The notes under the pieces are model-generated. The model did not search any database, was not told the origin of the DNA, and saw only the letters and a program-made list of their open reading frames with translations. This document shows, piece by piece, positions 35,319 to 44,633 of a DNA stretch of 64,000 bases. Each line of letters begins with the position of its first letter. The stretch's first letter is position 1. This DNA comes from Alphaproteobacteria bacterium. GTDB taxonomy: Bacteria; Pseudomonadota; Alphaproteobacteria; Micavibrionales; Micavibrionaceae. The translations under genes and the position numbers were made by a program. The DNA lies in the NCBI GenBank assembly GCA_002401965.1, contig NVUR01000001.1, positions 3,839 through 67,838 of the forward strand, written 5' to 3'.

Positions 35319-36140
35319 TCAATATGCACCTTCATCAGGGCGTGGCCCTAAAACATCAGAAAGTGAGCGAACGAGGCTTGTCACATCGCCCATTCCATCG
35401 CCATTTTCGCCAATATCCTTCACCTTTTCAACAATAGAGGAACCAACGACAACCGCGTCCCCCAAAGCCGACATTTCCTGTGCATCATTTGGTGTTTTAA
35501 TCCCGAAGCCAATGGCAATGGGTAAATCGCTCTGAGCTTTAATCAGATCAATATGCGGCTTTAACGCATTCAGGTCGGCCTTCGCCGTTCCGGTTACACC
35601 TGTAATCGAGACATAGTAAAGGAAACCGCTCGCGCCCTCCAAAACAACAGGCAAACGATCTGCATCTGTTGTCGGCGTAATCAGGCGAATCATATCAATT
35701 CCCTGTGCATCGGTGAATTTGCGTAAATCCTGATCTTCCTCAGGTGGTAAATCCACGATAATCAAGCCATCAACCCCTGCTTCTTTTGCATCTTTCGCAA
35801 AACCCTCAAGCCCATAGGCATAAAGCGGGTTCGCATAGCCCATCAAAATAATAGGCGTATGGTTATTATCCACGCGGAAATCCCGTACGATTTGAAGGGT
35901 CGTTTTCATCGTTGCACCGGCCTTCAGCGCCCGTTGCCCCGCATGCTGGATCGTCAAGCCATCCGCCGCAGGATCAGTAAACGGCATCCCGATTTCAATC
36001 AAATCCGCACCCGCTTCAGGTAGATTCTTAAGAACCGCCAAGCTATTTTCTATACTCGGATCACCCGCCATCGTAAACGTCACCAAAGCTTTACGCCCTG
36101 ATGCTTTTAGAACTTCAAATGTCTTTTTAATTCTGCTCAT
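35319..36140 (-). CDS. trpA: Tryptophan synthase alpha subunit
   Basis: 273 residues; cleaves indole-3-glycerol phosphate to indole and glyceraldehyde-3-phosphate. Catalytic Glu is in DLIEIGMPFTDPAADGLTIQ and Asp near there; later motifs are GVDGLIIVDLPPEED, GFLYYVSITGVTGT and IAIGFGIKTP. The ATG overlaps the stop of the GyrI-like gene (ATGA), so it is translationally coupled to that gene rather than to trpB, an unusual arrangement. Confidence 0.97.
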   Translation of the reverse strand: MSRIKKTFEVLKASGRKALVTFTMAGDPSIENSLAVLKNLPEAGADLIEIGMPFTDPAADGLTIQHAGQRALKAGATMKTTLQIVRDFRVDNNHTPIILMGYANPLYAYGLEGFAKDAKEAGVDGLIIVDLPPEEDQDLRKFTDAQGIDMIRLITPTTDADRLPVVLEGASGFLYYVSITGVTGTAKADLNALKPHIDLIKAQSDLPIAIGFGIKTPNDAQEMSALGDAVVVGSSIVEKVKDIGENGDGMGDVTSLVRSLSDVLGPRPDEGAY

Positions 36141-36622
36141 AAATTCACACCAATCGCGACTAGAACCTCATGCACACCTTCTTCGAAGAACCGTTTACCA
36201 TACACTTCAAAATCGGTCTCGAATTTCCTGTCCAAATCACTCTGCCACACGGCTGTCCATGTTTCGATCAGCGCTTTTGGTTGTTCACCAATCGCGCCCA
36301 TCATGGCGTAATCCGCACTTTGAACCTCAACATGATACAAATGATCTTTCATTTGCGGATCGCCTTTAATCTTATAGCCAATCGTTAAACGATAAGGCTT
36401 TGTATGGTCGCCTTCATAATCTGAATAAACCGCATAAATCACATCATCAACACGGTTTTCAACATCTTGACCGATGCTCTTCTCAAAGAAATCCTGCCAC
36501 AGCGCGTTGATCTCCTCACTCGCAGTTTCATTACTCGTAATCATAGAAAGCCCGACAACAGAAAAACCATCGATCTTTTCCAAGCCAGCTTTTACTTCGT
36601 AGTCACTCATAGCCCTACTCAC
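36137..36622 (-). CDS. GyrI-like/effector-binding domain protein inserted in trp operon
   Basis: About 161 residues of the single-domain GyrI-like (AraC effector-binding) type: after SDYEVKAGLEKIDGFSVVGL come VIYAVYSDYEGDHTKPYRLT, the hallmark Y-x-x-Y-x-x-D segment, and YHVEVQSADYAMMGAIGEQP, ending EVYGKRFFEEGVHEVLVAIG. These domains bind small hydrophobic or cationic molecules, or partner proteins; no DNA-binding part is present. Start is GTG 36622 (GTGA overlap with the upstream stop) or ATG 36610. It lies between trpB and trpA; a role in the pathway is not established. Confidence 0.75.
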   Translation of the reverse strand: MSRAMSDYEVKAGLEKIDGFSVVGLSMITSNETASEEINALWQDFFEKSIGQDVENRVDDVIYAVYSDYEGDHTKPYRLTIGYKIKGDPQMKDHLYHVEVQSADYAMMGAIGEQPKALIETWTAVWQSDLDRKFETDFEVYGKRFFEEGVHEVLVAIGVNL

Positions 36623-37071
36623 TTCAATTTTTTCTTAAGCGTTTCCGCTTCTTCAACTAAGCTCTCACAAACCGAAACTGGATCTGCATTAATAACCAAA
36701 TCAAGATATTCCAAAACTTTATCTGCTTCTTTATCACTAACCATATAAAGCCGCGCAAGTGCCAAGGCAGCCTCAATATCACCATGTTCAACAGCCTGCT
36801 CAAACCAATACTTAGCCGAAACGATATCGCCTCTCATTCGATATGTACAACCGAGGTTATTGCGCGCTGAAACTTCATTCAATTCCAAGGCCTTCTTATC
36901 CCAGTAGATAGATTTATCATAATCTACACCTACCCCATCCCCTACAGCATACATATTCGCAATACGGCACATACTTTCAGCATCACCAGCCTCAGCCAGC
37001 TTTAACAAAACATCAAAAGCCTTCTTATAGAAAGCCTCCACCTCCGCATATAGGGCATCATTATCCATCAT
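36619..37071 (-). CDS. Sel1/TPR-repeat protein inserted in trp operon
   Basis: 150 residues with about three Sel1-like helical repeats: [40 protein letters not shown] and [20 protein letters not shown]. No signal peptide is visible, so it is probably cytosolic and binds another protein. It starts within the trpB stop (ATGA overlap, 37068-37071) and ends in the GTGA of the GyrI-like gene. It thus forms one translationally coupled string with trpB and trpA. Function unknown. Confidence 0.8.
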   Translation of the reverse strand: MMDNDALYAEVEAFYKKAFDVLLKLAEAGDAESMCRIANMYAVGDGVGVDYDKSIYWDKKALELNEVSARNNLGCTYRMRGDIVSAKYWFEQAVEHGDIEAALALARLYMVSDKEADKVLEYLDLVINADPVSVCESLVEEAETLKKKLK

Positions 37072-38288
37072 ATCTTAACGCCTAACTTATCAGCAACAGT
37101 GAAAATATCCTTATCACCGCGACCACAAAGATTCATCACAAGGATATGATCCTTCGGCAGAGTGCCTGCAATTTTGGCAACATGCGCCAAGGCATGCGCC
37201 GGTTCCAACGCCGGAATAATCCCCTCTAATTTAGAGCATAACTGAAACGCATCCAATGCTTCTTTATCCGTCACACTTACATATTCGACACGTTTTCTAT
37301 CGAATAACCATGCATGCTCTGGCCCGATACCCGGATAATCCAACCCAGCGGAAATTGAGTGCGCCTCTTGAATTTGTCCATCATCATTTTGAAGGAAATA
37401 CGTCTGCATACCGTGCAAAACACCAGGCTTTCCGCCCTCAAGGCTGGCCGCATGTAAATCTGTATCCACACCCATGCCACCTGCTTCCACGCCGATCATA
37501 TGCACATCCGCATCATCAAGGAACGGATGGAACAGACCCATCGCATTTGAACCACCGCCAATCGCGGCAATCAGCGTATCGGGCAAACGCCCCTCACGCT
37601 CCATCATCTGCTCTTTGGTTTCTTTACCGATGATAGATTGGAAATCACGCACCATCGCAGGAAACGGATGCGGACCGCCCACAGTGCCGATCAGGTAATA
37701 GGTGTCATGCACATTTGTGACCCAATCACGCATCGCTTCATTCATGGAATCCTTTAAAGATGCCGAGCCAGACGTTACAGAAACGACCTCTGCCCCCAGC
37801 AATTTCATACGAAATACGTTTGGTGATTGACGTTCCACATCTTTCGCACCCATGAAAATAGTACATGGTAGATCAAAGAGAGCGCACACTGTCGCCGTTG
37901 CAACACCGTGCTGACCCGCGCCTGTTTCGGCAATAATACGGGTCTTGCCCATCCGCATCGCCAGCAAAACCTGCCCGATACAATGGTTAATCTTATGCGC
38001 GCCAGTATGGTTCAGCTCATCACGCTTAAAGTAAATCTTCGCGCCCATATCCCCGTTGGTAAAGTGCTTCGTCGTCTTCTCCGCAAAATAAAGCGGTGAC
38101 GGACGACCGATATAATTCTTCGCCAAGTCATCAAATTGCGCCCAAAAAGCAGGATCAACTTTCGCTTCGTTCCATGCTTTTTCCACAGACAAAACAAGCG
38201 GCATTAACGTTTCCGCCACATACCGTCCACCATATTGCCCGAAATGCCCGCGCTCGTCGGGCTGATTTTTATATGAATTCACTGTCAT
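37068..38288 (-). CDS. trpB: Tryptophan synthase beta subunit
   Basis: 406 residues from ATG 38288 ([20 protein letters not shown]), 7 nt after trpF; an upstream in-frame ATG at 38318 lies inside trpF and is unlikely. PLP-dependent condensation of indole and serine to tryptophan. PLP Lys is in [20 protein letters not shown]; also [13 protein letters not shown], the phosphate-binding [13 protein letters not shown], and the C-terminal [13 protein letters not shown]. It is followed by the Sel1 and GyrI-like insertions rather than directly by trpA. Confidence 0.97.
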   Translation of the reverse strand: MTVNSYKNQPDERGHFGQYGGRYVAETLMPLVLSVEKAWNEAKVDPAFWAQFDDLAKNYIGRPSPLYFAEKTTKHFTNGDMGAKIYFKRDELNHTGAHKINHCIGQVLLAMRMGKTRIIAETGAGQHGVATATVCALFDLPCTIFMGAKDVERQSPNVFRMKLLGAEVVSVTSGSASLKDSMNEAMRDWVTNVHDTYYLIGTVGGPHPFPAMVRDFQSIIGKETKEQMMEREGRLPDTLIAAIGGGSNAMGLFHPFLDDADVHMIGVEAGGMGVDTDLHAASLEGGKPGVLHGMQTYFLQNDDGQIQEAHSISAGLDYPGIGPEHAWLFDRKRVEYVSVTDKEALDAFQLCSKLEGIIPALEPAHALAHVAKIAGTLPKDHILVMNLCGRGDKDIFTVADKLGVKI

Positions 38289-38295
38289 GCTCGCT

Positions 38296-38946
38296 TTATA
38301 CCGTTTTAACCGCCGCAAGAAAAGCCCTGATTTTCTCTATATCTTTTTCACCGCGCACCGATTCGACGCCCGAGGATACATCCACCGCATCAGGAGAAAG
38401 TACCGAGAGCGCTTGCTCTACATTTTCCGCATTTAAACCACCCGATAACATCCACGGTTTTGAAAATTCCAGCCCTTGCAACAATACCCAGTCAAAGCTC
38501 TGCCCCGTACCGCCTGGAACATCACTATCCGCTGGTGGTTTCGCGTCAAACAGCAGCCAATCAACATGATCCTCATAAGCACGCGCAAGCGCGATATCTT
38601 CGACATGGCTCACAGAGAAAGCCTTAATAATCGGCAAAGCGTATTTTCCCTTGATCTCGGCAACACGCTGCGGCGTTTCTGCGCCATGCAATTGGATCAT
38701 ATCCAACTGCACCCGCCCTGTTACCGCGTCCAACTGTGCGTCTGTTGGGTCAACAAACAAACCAACGCTACGTACACCCGTGGGCAACATCAAGGCAAGT
38801 GCCTTCGCCGTATCAATCGCCACATGACGTGGGGATGGCGGGAAAAACACAAACCCAACAAAGCGCGCACCACCACGCACCGCTGCGCCCAAAGCCTCCG
38901 GCGTTTTAATCCCGCATATTTTCGCTGTGATTTTCTTATGCGACAT
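38296..38946 (-). CDS. trpF: Phosphoribosylanthranilate isomerase
   Basis: 216-residue TIM barrel, third step of the tryptophan branch. General base Cys in [11 protein letters not shown], then [37 protein letters not shown], the general acid Asp in [20 protein letters not shown], and [16 protein letters not shown]. Its ATG overlaps the stop of the 72-aa gene (TAATG). trpE, trpG, trpD and trpC are not in this window, as usual for alphaproteobacteria with split trp genes. Confidence 0.95.
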   Translation of the reverse strand: MSHKKITAKICGIKTPEALGAAVRGGARFVGFVFFPPSPRHVAIDTAKALALMLPTGVRSVGLFVDPTDAQLDAVTGRVQLDMIQLHGAETPQRVAEIKGKYALPIIKAFSVSHVEDIALARAYEDHVDWLLFDAKPPADSDVPGGTGQSFDWVLLQGLEFSKPWMLSGGLNAENVEQALSVLSPDAVDVSSGVESVRGEKDIEKIRAFLAAVKTV

Positions 38947-39164
38947 TATCCCTCAACTGCACGTTCTTCATTCTGGATTGCGTAGAGATAATAATTCGAC
39001 AATGCCGTTACGCCGATAACCGTCAGCAAAGGCTCAAAATAAAGTTTTAATGAGGACATTAACGGCGTAAAAATTTTCCAGAATTCAGTTTTCATTGCAT
39101 CGATAAAATCTTCAATATTTCGTGTTGTTTCTTTCGACTCAAAAGTCGGTTGATAATTATGCAT
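38946..39164 (-). CDS. Small 72-residue protein, possible membrane peptide
   Basis: Lies between pyrF and trpF, with its stop overlapping the trpF start (TAATG). One moderately hydrophobic segment (YFEPLLTVIGVTALSNYYLY) near residues 42-61 could be a membrane helix; the N-terminal half is charged and helical (EDFIDAMKTEFWKIFTPLMS). AGGGAG lies upstream of the ATG. Unrecognised; the coupling suggests it is really translated. Confidence 0.55.
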   Translation of the reverse strand: MHNYQPTFESKETTRNIEDFIDAMKTEFWKIFTPLMSSLKLYFEPLLTVIGVTALSNYYLYAIQNEERAVEG

Positions 39165-39180
39165 AGATACGCGCTCCCTT

Positions 39181-39876
39181 TTACAATGTACCCAAGATCT
39201 CTTCCGCCGCTTTTGCAGGATCAGCCGCGCCCGTAATTGGACGACCGATCACCAAATGCGTTACCCCCGCATCAAGTGCGTCAATCGGTGTCATCACGCG
39301 TTTTTGATCGCCCTGCGCGCTACCCTTTGGACGAATTCCTGGCACCATTAGTGCAAAGTCATCACCGCACACACCACGCAACCGTGTAATTTCATGTGCC
39401 GAACAAACAACACCGTCCAGCCCTGATTGCTGCGCCAGTAATGCGAGCTTTTCTACTTGCGCGGCAACGTCCACGCCACCATATCCAATCTCGGCAATGG
39501 CTGTTACATCCAAAGAAGTCAGAATCGTCACCGCCAATAATTTCGTATCCGCGCCACATGCATCTTTTGCCGCGCGCATCATTTCCGCACCACCAGACGC
39601 ATGAACATTCAGATAAGCCGGTGCAAAATTGTTGCAAATACCGCGCACCGCGCCTGCAACCGTATTGGGAATATCATGGAATTTAAGATCAATGAAAAGC
39701 TGTGCCTCGGGACAAGCCTCTAACACGCGTTCAACCCCTTGCGGGCCAAAGTTATTAAAGAATTCCAGACCCAGCTTTATGCCACCCGTAACAGGGGCAA
39801 TCTGCGCGGATAACGCGCAAGCACGATCAAGGTCATCTGTATCAATAGCACAGAATATTTTAGGTTGAGATGTCAT
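39181..39876 (-). CDS. pyrF: Orotidine 5'-phosphate decarboxylase
   Basis: 231 residues; last step to UMP. Motifs are FCAIDTDDLDRACAL, the catalytic LFIDLKFHDIPNTVAGAVRG (D-x-K-x-x-D), VNVHASGG-type segment LNVHASGGAEMMRAA, LMVPGIRPKGSAQGDQKRV and VIGRPITGAADPAKA. TIM barrel of normal length. It precedes the 72-aa gene by 16 nt and follows lapA by 9 nt. Confidence 0.96.
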   Translation of the reverse strand: MTSQPKIFCAIDTDDLDRACALSAQIAPVTGGIKLGLEFFNNFGPQGVERVLEACPEAQLFIDLKFHDIPNTVAGAVRGICNNFAPAYLNVHASGGAEMMRAAKDACGADTKLLAVTILTSLDVTAIAEIGYGGVDVAAQVEKLALLAQQSGLDGVVCSAHEITRLRGVCGDDFALMVPGIRPKGSAQGDQKRVMTPIDALDAGVTHLVIGRPITGAADPAKAAEEILGTL

Positions 39877-39885
39877 ATGGTTCTC

Positions 39886-40227
39886 TTATTTTACAGGGAA
39901 GGCAGGGAAAATTTCCGTCGCAGGCATGCCGCTGCTTTGAAATTTATCTTCTTTCAAACGTCCGACTTCTTTTTCTAATGTTTTTATATCACGCTTTTGT
40001 TTTCGCTTATCTTTGCGCGCACCCCCCGCATTCATCCAGACCAGAAGCCCTCCGAGAATAAAGCCAAAAGCCATTGATGCCAGAATCAAAACATATACAG
40101 GCATCATCACAGCAGAATCATCAGAAAACGGGTTCCATATCACAGAAATAGCATCACGATTCAGCACCGCAAACACAGCAATGCAAACCGTAATAGAAAG
40201 TCCGAAAAGAAACCGAATAACCACCAT
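39886..40227 (-). CDS. LapA-domain membrane protein
   Basis: 113 residues with two membrane helices (VIRFLFGLSITVCIAVFAVL and VYVLILASMAFGFILGGLLV) and a basic cytosolic coiled-coil tail (KDKRKQKRDIKTLEKEVGRL). This is the LapA (DUF1049) pattern; in E. coli LapA works with LapB to control LpxC and LPS synthesis. The place after ihfB (4 nt) and before pyrF is the conserved alphaproteobacterial one. lapB is not adjacent. Confidence 0.85.
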   Translation of the reverse strand: MVVIRFLFGLSITVCIAVFAVLNRDAISVIWNPFSDDSAVMMPVYVLILASMAFGFILGGLLVWMNAGGARKDKRKQKRDIKTLEKEVGRLKEDKFQSSGMPATEIFPAFPVK

Positions 40228-40231
40228 TTTT

Positions 40232-40513
40232 CTAATTACCGTTTAGTTTTTCGCGCAAAGCCTTGCCCGTTTTAAAGAACGGCAAACGTTTAGCAGCAAC
40301 CTGAACCGTTTCACCAGTACGTGGATTACGACCAACGCGCGCATCACGGTGCTTTACAGAGAACGCACCAAAGCCCCGAAGCTCCACCCGATCACCATTT
40401 GCCAAAGCATCAGAAATTTCGTTAAACACCGTTTCCACGATCTTTTCGATATCGCGCAAATATAAATGCGGGTTTAAATCGGCTAAACGCTGTATCAGTT
40501 CTGACTTTGTCAT
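40232..40513 (-). CDS. ihfB: Integration host factor beta subunit
   Basis: 93 residues from ATG 40513 ([20 protein letters not shown]); an upstream in-frame ATG at 40525 has no advantage. Nucleoid DNA-bending protein with HU fold: [20 protein letters not shown], the beta arm [20 protein letters not shown] (proline that intercalates in DNA) and [18 protein letters not shown] bends DNA at promoters, including sigma-54 ones. Downstream of rpsA, as in most proteobacteria; a terminator separates the two. Confidence 0.95.
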   Translation of the reverse strand: MTKSELIQRLADLNPHLYLRDIEKIVETVFNEISDALANGDRVELRGFGAFSVKHRDARVGRNPRTGETVQVAAKRLPFFKTGKALREKLNGN

Positions 40514-40654
40514 ATCGAAACACACCTCTCTTTATAAACAAAAGAATTAAAAATTGAACTCGGATGCTTGTAGATTGCATTATTCCAGCAAACGCGTCAA
40601 GCAAAACGCCTTGATTAAAAACACTTTTTTCTCCTAGATATTAAAAAAACATCG

Positions 40655-40681
40655 CAAAAAAGCCGACAATAAATGCCGGCT
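40655..40681 (-). terminator. Rho-independent terminator after rpsA
   Basis: On the minus strand, GCCGGCA and TGTCGGC pair around TTTAT, with a TTTTTT tract downstream (A run at 40656-40661 on the plus strand). It lies 35 nt past the rpsA stop at 40716 and separates rpsA from ihfB. Confidence 0.85.
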
Positions 40682-40715
40682 CTTTAAAACTATATTCAAA
40701 ACGATTTAGATATTT

Positions 40716-42428
40716 TTATTTCTTATCGTCTTTGCCTTGCAGCGCAGCACCAAGAATATCACCAAGAGATGCACCGCTTTCTGTTGAACCGAAGTCCTTC
40801 ATTGCTTGCTTATCTTCATCAATTTCTTGTGCTTTGATTGAAAGCGTTACTTTGCGTGATTTCCTGTCAACGGAAACAACTTTCGCATCAACTTTCTCAC
40901 CAACGGCGAAACGATCAGGACGTTGTTCTGAACGCTCACGCGACAGATCAGCTTTTCTAATCGTACCTGTAACACCATCGCTCAACTCTACTTCAACAGT
41001 AGAACCCGTGATTTCAGAAACCGTACATGTTACAATCGCGCCTTTAACAACGCCTTGTAGTGCACCTTTATAAGGATCTTCTGTCAACGCTTTGATGCTC
41101 AATGCAACGCGCTCACGCTCAGGATCAAGTTCAAGGATTTTGGCCTTAACGACACCACCTTTTTCAAAGTTCTTCAAAATCTCTTCGCTTTGATCTTCCC
41201 AAGAAATATCGGATAGGTGAACCATACCGTCAATTTCTTCTGTAAGACCAACAAACAAACCAAATTCTGTGATATTGCGAACTTCGCCTTCAATCACATC
41301 ATCTACTTTATTGTCTTCTGCGAATTGTATCCAAGGATTTTCCTGACACTGTTTCAAGCCAAGGGAAATACGGCGTTTCTCCATATTAACCTCAAGAACA
41401 ACCACTTCAACTTCCTGAGAAGTAGAAACAATCTTACTTGGGTGTACATTCTTCTTCGTCCAAGACATTTCAGAAACGTGAACCAAACCTTCAACACCAT
41501 CTTCCAACTCAACGAAAGCACCATAATCAGCGATATTGCTGATACGGCCCGTAAAGCGTTGACCTTCAGTGTATTTAGCTTCAACATTTTCCCAAGGATC
41601 AGAACCAAGTTGTTTGATACCCAATGAGATACGCTGTGTTTCTTCATTAAAGCGAATAACTTGAACATCAACCGTTTGACCAATCTGAAGAACTTCAGAT
41701 GGGTGGTTAACGCGTTTCCATGAAATGTCGGTAACGTGCAATAGACCATCAACACCACCAAGATCAACGAACGCGCCGTAATCTGTAATATTTTTAACGA
41801 TCCCTTCAAGAACCTGACCTTCAGCCAAATTCTTAAGCAAGTCACTGCGTTGCTCTTGACGTGATTCCTCAAGAATAGAACGACGAGACACAACGATATT
41901 TCCACGGCTACGATCCATTTTAAGAACGTGGAACGGCTGTGGTGTGTCCATCAAAGGTGTAATGTCACGAACGGGACGGATATCAACTTGTGAACCCGGC
42001 AAGAACGCAACCGCGCCACCAAGATCAACAGTGAAACCACCTTTTACACGACCAAAGATAGTACCCGTAACACGTTCACCATCTGCATGCATTTTCTCCA
42101 GTTCAATCCAAACTTCTTCTCTGCGTGCTTTTTCACGCGAAAGAACAGATTCACCGTTTCTGTTTTCCATACGCTCAACGTATACTTCAACGGTATCTCC
42201 AATATTTATTTCCGGATCTTCACCCGGTTTTGAAAATTCGTAACGTGGGACACGTCCCTCTGATTTCAAACCAACGTCAACAATAACGTGATCTGCCTCC
42301 AGAGCAATAACAATGCCTTTTACAACACTTCCCTCGAATTTTTCATTTTTTCCGATGGTTTCTCCAAGTAGAGCTGCAAACTCTACGGAGTCCTCTTTAT
42401 CAATTAAATTAGCGGCAACTTTAGCCAT
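40716..42428 (-). CDS. rpsA: 30S ribosomal protein S1
   Basis: 570 residues from ATG 42428 (MAKVAANLIDKEDSVEFAAL), preceded by AAAGGAA; an in-frame ATG at 42485 gives an unconserved extension. Six S1/OB domains are readable, beginning at GSVVKGIVIALE, GTIFGRVKGGFTVDL, GIVKNITDYGAFVDLGGVDG, GRISNIADYGAFVELEDGVE, GEVRNITEFGLFVGL and TCTVSEITGSTVEVEL. S1 recruits mRNA to the small subunit. It follows cmk, the common cmk-rpsA pairing. Confidence 0.97.
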   Translation of the reverse strand: MAKVAANLIDKEDSVEFAALLGETIGKNEKFEGSVVKGIVIALEADHVIVDVGLKSEGRVPRYEFSKPGEDPEINIGDTVEVYVERMENRNGESVLSREKARREEVWIELEKMHADGERVTGTIFGRVKGGFTVDLGGAVAFLPGSQVDIRPVRDITPLMDTPQPFHVLKMDRSRGNIVVSRRSILEESRQEQRSDLLKNLAEGQVLEGIVKNITDYGAFVDLGGVDGLLHVTDISWKRVNHPSEVLQIGQTVDVQVIRFNEETQRISLGIKQLGSDPWENVEAKYTEGQRFTGRISNIADYGAFVELEDGVEGLVHVSEMSWTKKNVHPSKIVSTSQEVEVVVLEVNMEKRRISLGLKQCQENPWIQFAEDNKVDDVIEGEVRNITEFGLFVGLTEEIDGMVHLSDISWEDQSEEILKNFEKGGVVKAKILELDPERERVALSIKALTEDPYKGALQGVVKGAIVTCTVSEITGSTVEVELSDGVTGTIRKADLSRERSEQRPDRFAVGEKVDAKVVSVDRKSRKVTLSIKAQEIDEDKQAMKDFGSTESGASLGDILGAALQGKDDKK

Positions 42429-42545
42429 AGTCGTATTCCTTTCAATATTCGAATTGGCATTTACACATCCCCGTAATCTTTGCACAGGAGCGATAAATAC
42501 CGTCGTAGTAGGAGATACTCTCGCTAATGCATCATGAACTCTATT

Positions 42546-43202
42546 CTAGCCAAATGCTTTTTTCGCATATGTTAGGGCTGTTTCCAACATCTGTGCCTCG
42601 CCTAAATCGCTGCTATCAATGATAATAGCGTCCTCGGCAGGCCTTAGTGGAGCAGCCTTACGGCCAGAATCTCGAGCGTCACGCGCACGCATATCCTCTA
42701 AAACGGCCTTATATGTAGCGTCTAATCCCTTGGAATGCAACTCTTTCATGCGTCTTTTCGCGCGAATCTCGACATTTGCCGTAATATAGAGCTTTAAGGG
42801 CGCATCAGGGCAAATCACCGTGCCAATATCACGCCCATCTAGAATAGCACCGGAGAATCCCTCACCCGGCGCATTCGCGAAAGATTTTTGCAACGCAATC
42901 AACGCATCGCGCACGCTTTGTATCACCGCCACTTTAGACGCAGCCTCACCAATCGTGTCATTACGTAATGCATCATTGGATAACACATCATCATGCGCCA
43001 TTTTATCTTGCAAAGACTTACACCCCGCCAACGCAGCGGTTTCTTGCGTAGGATCACCGCCCGTTTGCAAAACCTCATACGCCACTGCGCGATACAGCGC
43101 CCCCGTATCCATATGTGCAAAATTCAGCGCATCCGCCAAATTTCGTGATAGAGTTCCCTTTCCGCTTGCCGCGGGTCCATCAATCGCAATAATCTTTTTC
43201 AT
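42546..43202 (-). CDS. cmk: Cytidylate kinase
   Basis: 218 residues; phosphorylates CMP and dCMP. P-loop IDGPAASGKGTLSRNLADAL, FAHMDTGALYRAVAYEVLQ, substrate-binding GAILDGRDIGTVICPDAPLK and the lid RAKRRMKELHSKG with DMRARDARDSGRKAAPLRPA. Normal length. Stop is 117 nt before the rpsA start and its own start is 17 nt after aroA. Confidence 0.96.
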   Translation of the reverse strand: MKKIIAIDGPAASGKGTLSRNLADALNFAHMDTGALYRAVAYEVLQTGGDPTQETAALAGCKSLQDKMAHDDVLSNDALRNDTIGEAASKVAVIQSVRDALIALQKSFANAPGEGFSGAILDGRDIGTVICPDAPLKLYITANVEIRAKRRMKELHSKGLDATYKAVLEDMRARDARDSGRKAAPLRPAEDAIIIDSSDLGEAQMLETALTYAKKAFG

Positions 43203-43219
43203 GGGATTATACTTAAACC

Positions 43220-44593
43220 TTACGCCAATCTCAGCTCATCAGAATCATCAGGCGTACCAATTTCCGTACCCAAATCATTCATCAGCTCAATAAAGTTAGG
43301 GAAACTGGTTTTAATCGGCGCCGCGTCATCGATAGAGACAGGCTCTTGCGTAACAGTGCCTAATATCAAGAAACTCATGGCAATACGGTGATCCAGTGCG
43401 GTTTCAACGCATGCACCGCCCTCTGGTGACTTGCCCGTACCGTGAATAATTAAACTCTCTTCACCCATTTCGAAATTAACACCACAAACCTTCAAGCCAT
43501 TCGCCACCATCAATAAGCGATCGCTTTCTTTAACGCGCAGCTCTTTCAAGCCTGTCATCTTTGTTGTGCCTTGCGCGCACGCCGCAGCAACAGCCAAAAT
43601 CGGGAATTCATCAATCATCGACGGCACACGACTTTCAGGCACATCAATACCGCGCAAAGAGCCTGTGCCCTTAACAATAATATCCGCAACAGGCTCGCCC
43701 GCCTCAATGCGTTTATGCTTAAATTCAATATCCGCGCCCATTTCCTGCAACGTTGTATAAAGGCCAATACGGGTTTCGTTAACACCAACACGGCTCAACG
43801 AAATCTCCGATCCCTCATTAATCAACGCCGCAACAACTGCAAACGCAGCCGAGCTTGGATCAGACGGCACATCAACGGCACATCCTTGCAATTCTTGATG
43901 CCCCAGCAAATGAATGGCATGCGCATCCCCCTCCAGCTTTTCCACCTCAACCTCAACACCAAAATGACGCAACATATTTTCCGTATGGTCACGTGTTGGA
44001 TGGTCTTCAATCACAGTCGTACGACCCGCCGCATTCAAACCAGCCAACATAATAGCAGATTTCACCTGCGCCGAAGCCACAGGCAGTCTATATTCAATCG
44101 GCAAAGCATTCTCCGCACCCTTAACCGTCAAAGGCAATCGATCACCAGAGCGCGACAGGAACGTTGCCCCCATCATCTCAAGCGGCGTTACAATACGCTT
44201 CATCGGGCGTTTTACAAGCGACGCATCACCCGTAAACGTAGCGGTTATATTATGCCCCCCAACAAGCCCCATCAAAAGACGCGTCGACGTGCCGCTATTG
44301 CCCATTTCAAGCACTTGGTCAGGCTCACGCAGACCGCCAACACCAACGCCGTATATCCGCCATAAACCATCATCGCCATGGGTTATCTTCGCACCCATAG
44401 CCCGCATCGCCATCGCCGTATGGAGGACATCTTCTCCCTCCAACAGACCACTGACAATCGTTTCACCAACGGCCAAAGCACCCAACATAATAGAGCGGTG
44501 AGATATAGACTTGTCACCAGGAATACGTGCATCGCCCTTTAAAGCCTTGCAACGTTTCGATGTTAAATTTCGGGAATATAAATCTTGTTTCAT
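43220..44593 (-). CDS. aroA: 3-phosphoshikimate 1-carboxyvinyltransferase (EPSP synthase)
   Basis: 457 residues; sixth step of the shikimate pathway, making EPSP from shikimate-3-phosphate and PEP. Motifs: RIPGDKSISHRSIMLGALAV, MGNSGTSTRLLMGLVGGHNI, GDASLVKRPMKRIVTPLEMM, VASAQVKSAIMLAGLNA, EELRVKESDRL-like LKELRVKESDRLLMVANGL and LDHRIAMSFLILG. The overall sequence resembles the alphaproteobacterial class II EPSPS that includes Agrobacterium CP4, but the PEP-site position that is Ala in CP4 is Gly here (NSGTS), the usual residue. Confidence 0.96.
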   Translation of the reverse strand: MKQDLYSRNLTSKRCKALKGDARIPGDKSISHRSIMLGALAVGETIVSGLLEGEDVLHTAMAMRAMGAKITHGDDGLWRIYGVGVGGLREPDQVLEMGNSGTSTRLLMGLVGGHNITATFTGDASLVKRPMKRIVTPLEMMGATFLSRSGDRLPLTVKGAENALPIEYRLPVASAQVKSAIMLAGLNAAGRTTVIEDHPTRDHTENMLRHFGVEVEVEKLEGDAHAIHLLGHQELQGCAVDVPSDPSSAAFAVVAALINEGSEISLSRVGVNETRIGLYTTLQEMGADIEFKHKRIEAGEPVADIIVKGTGSLRGIDVPESRVPSMIDEFPILAVAAACAQGTTKMTGLKELRVKESDRLLMVANGLKVCGVNFEMGEESLIIHGTGKSPEGGACVETALDHRIAMSFLILGTVTQEPVSIDDAAPIKTSFPNFIELMNDLGTEIGTPDDSDELRLA

Positions 44594-44633
44594 GGTTCTG
44601 ATTTACACGCATCCAGATCAATTCGCAAATGCT

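Noticed and set aside
38289-38318. Earlier ATG for trpB
   Set aside because: It lies within the trpF coding region and adds residues not found in TrpB.
42429-42485. Earlier ATG for rpsA
   Set aside because: AAAGGAA precedes ATG 42428 and S1 homology begins there.
43571-44365. 264-codon plus-strand frame inside aroA
   Set aside because: Arg/His/Asn-biased antisense reading of aroA with no ribosome site and no recognisable domain.
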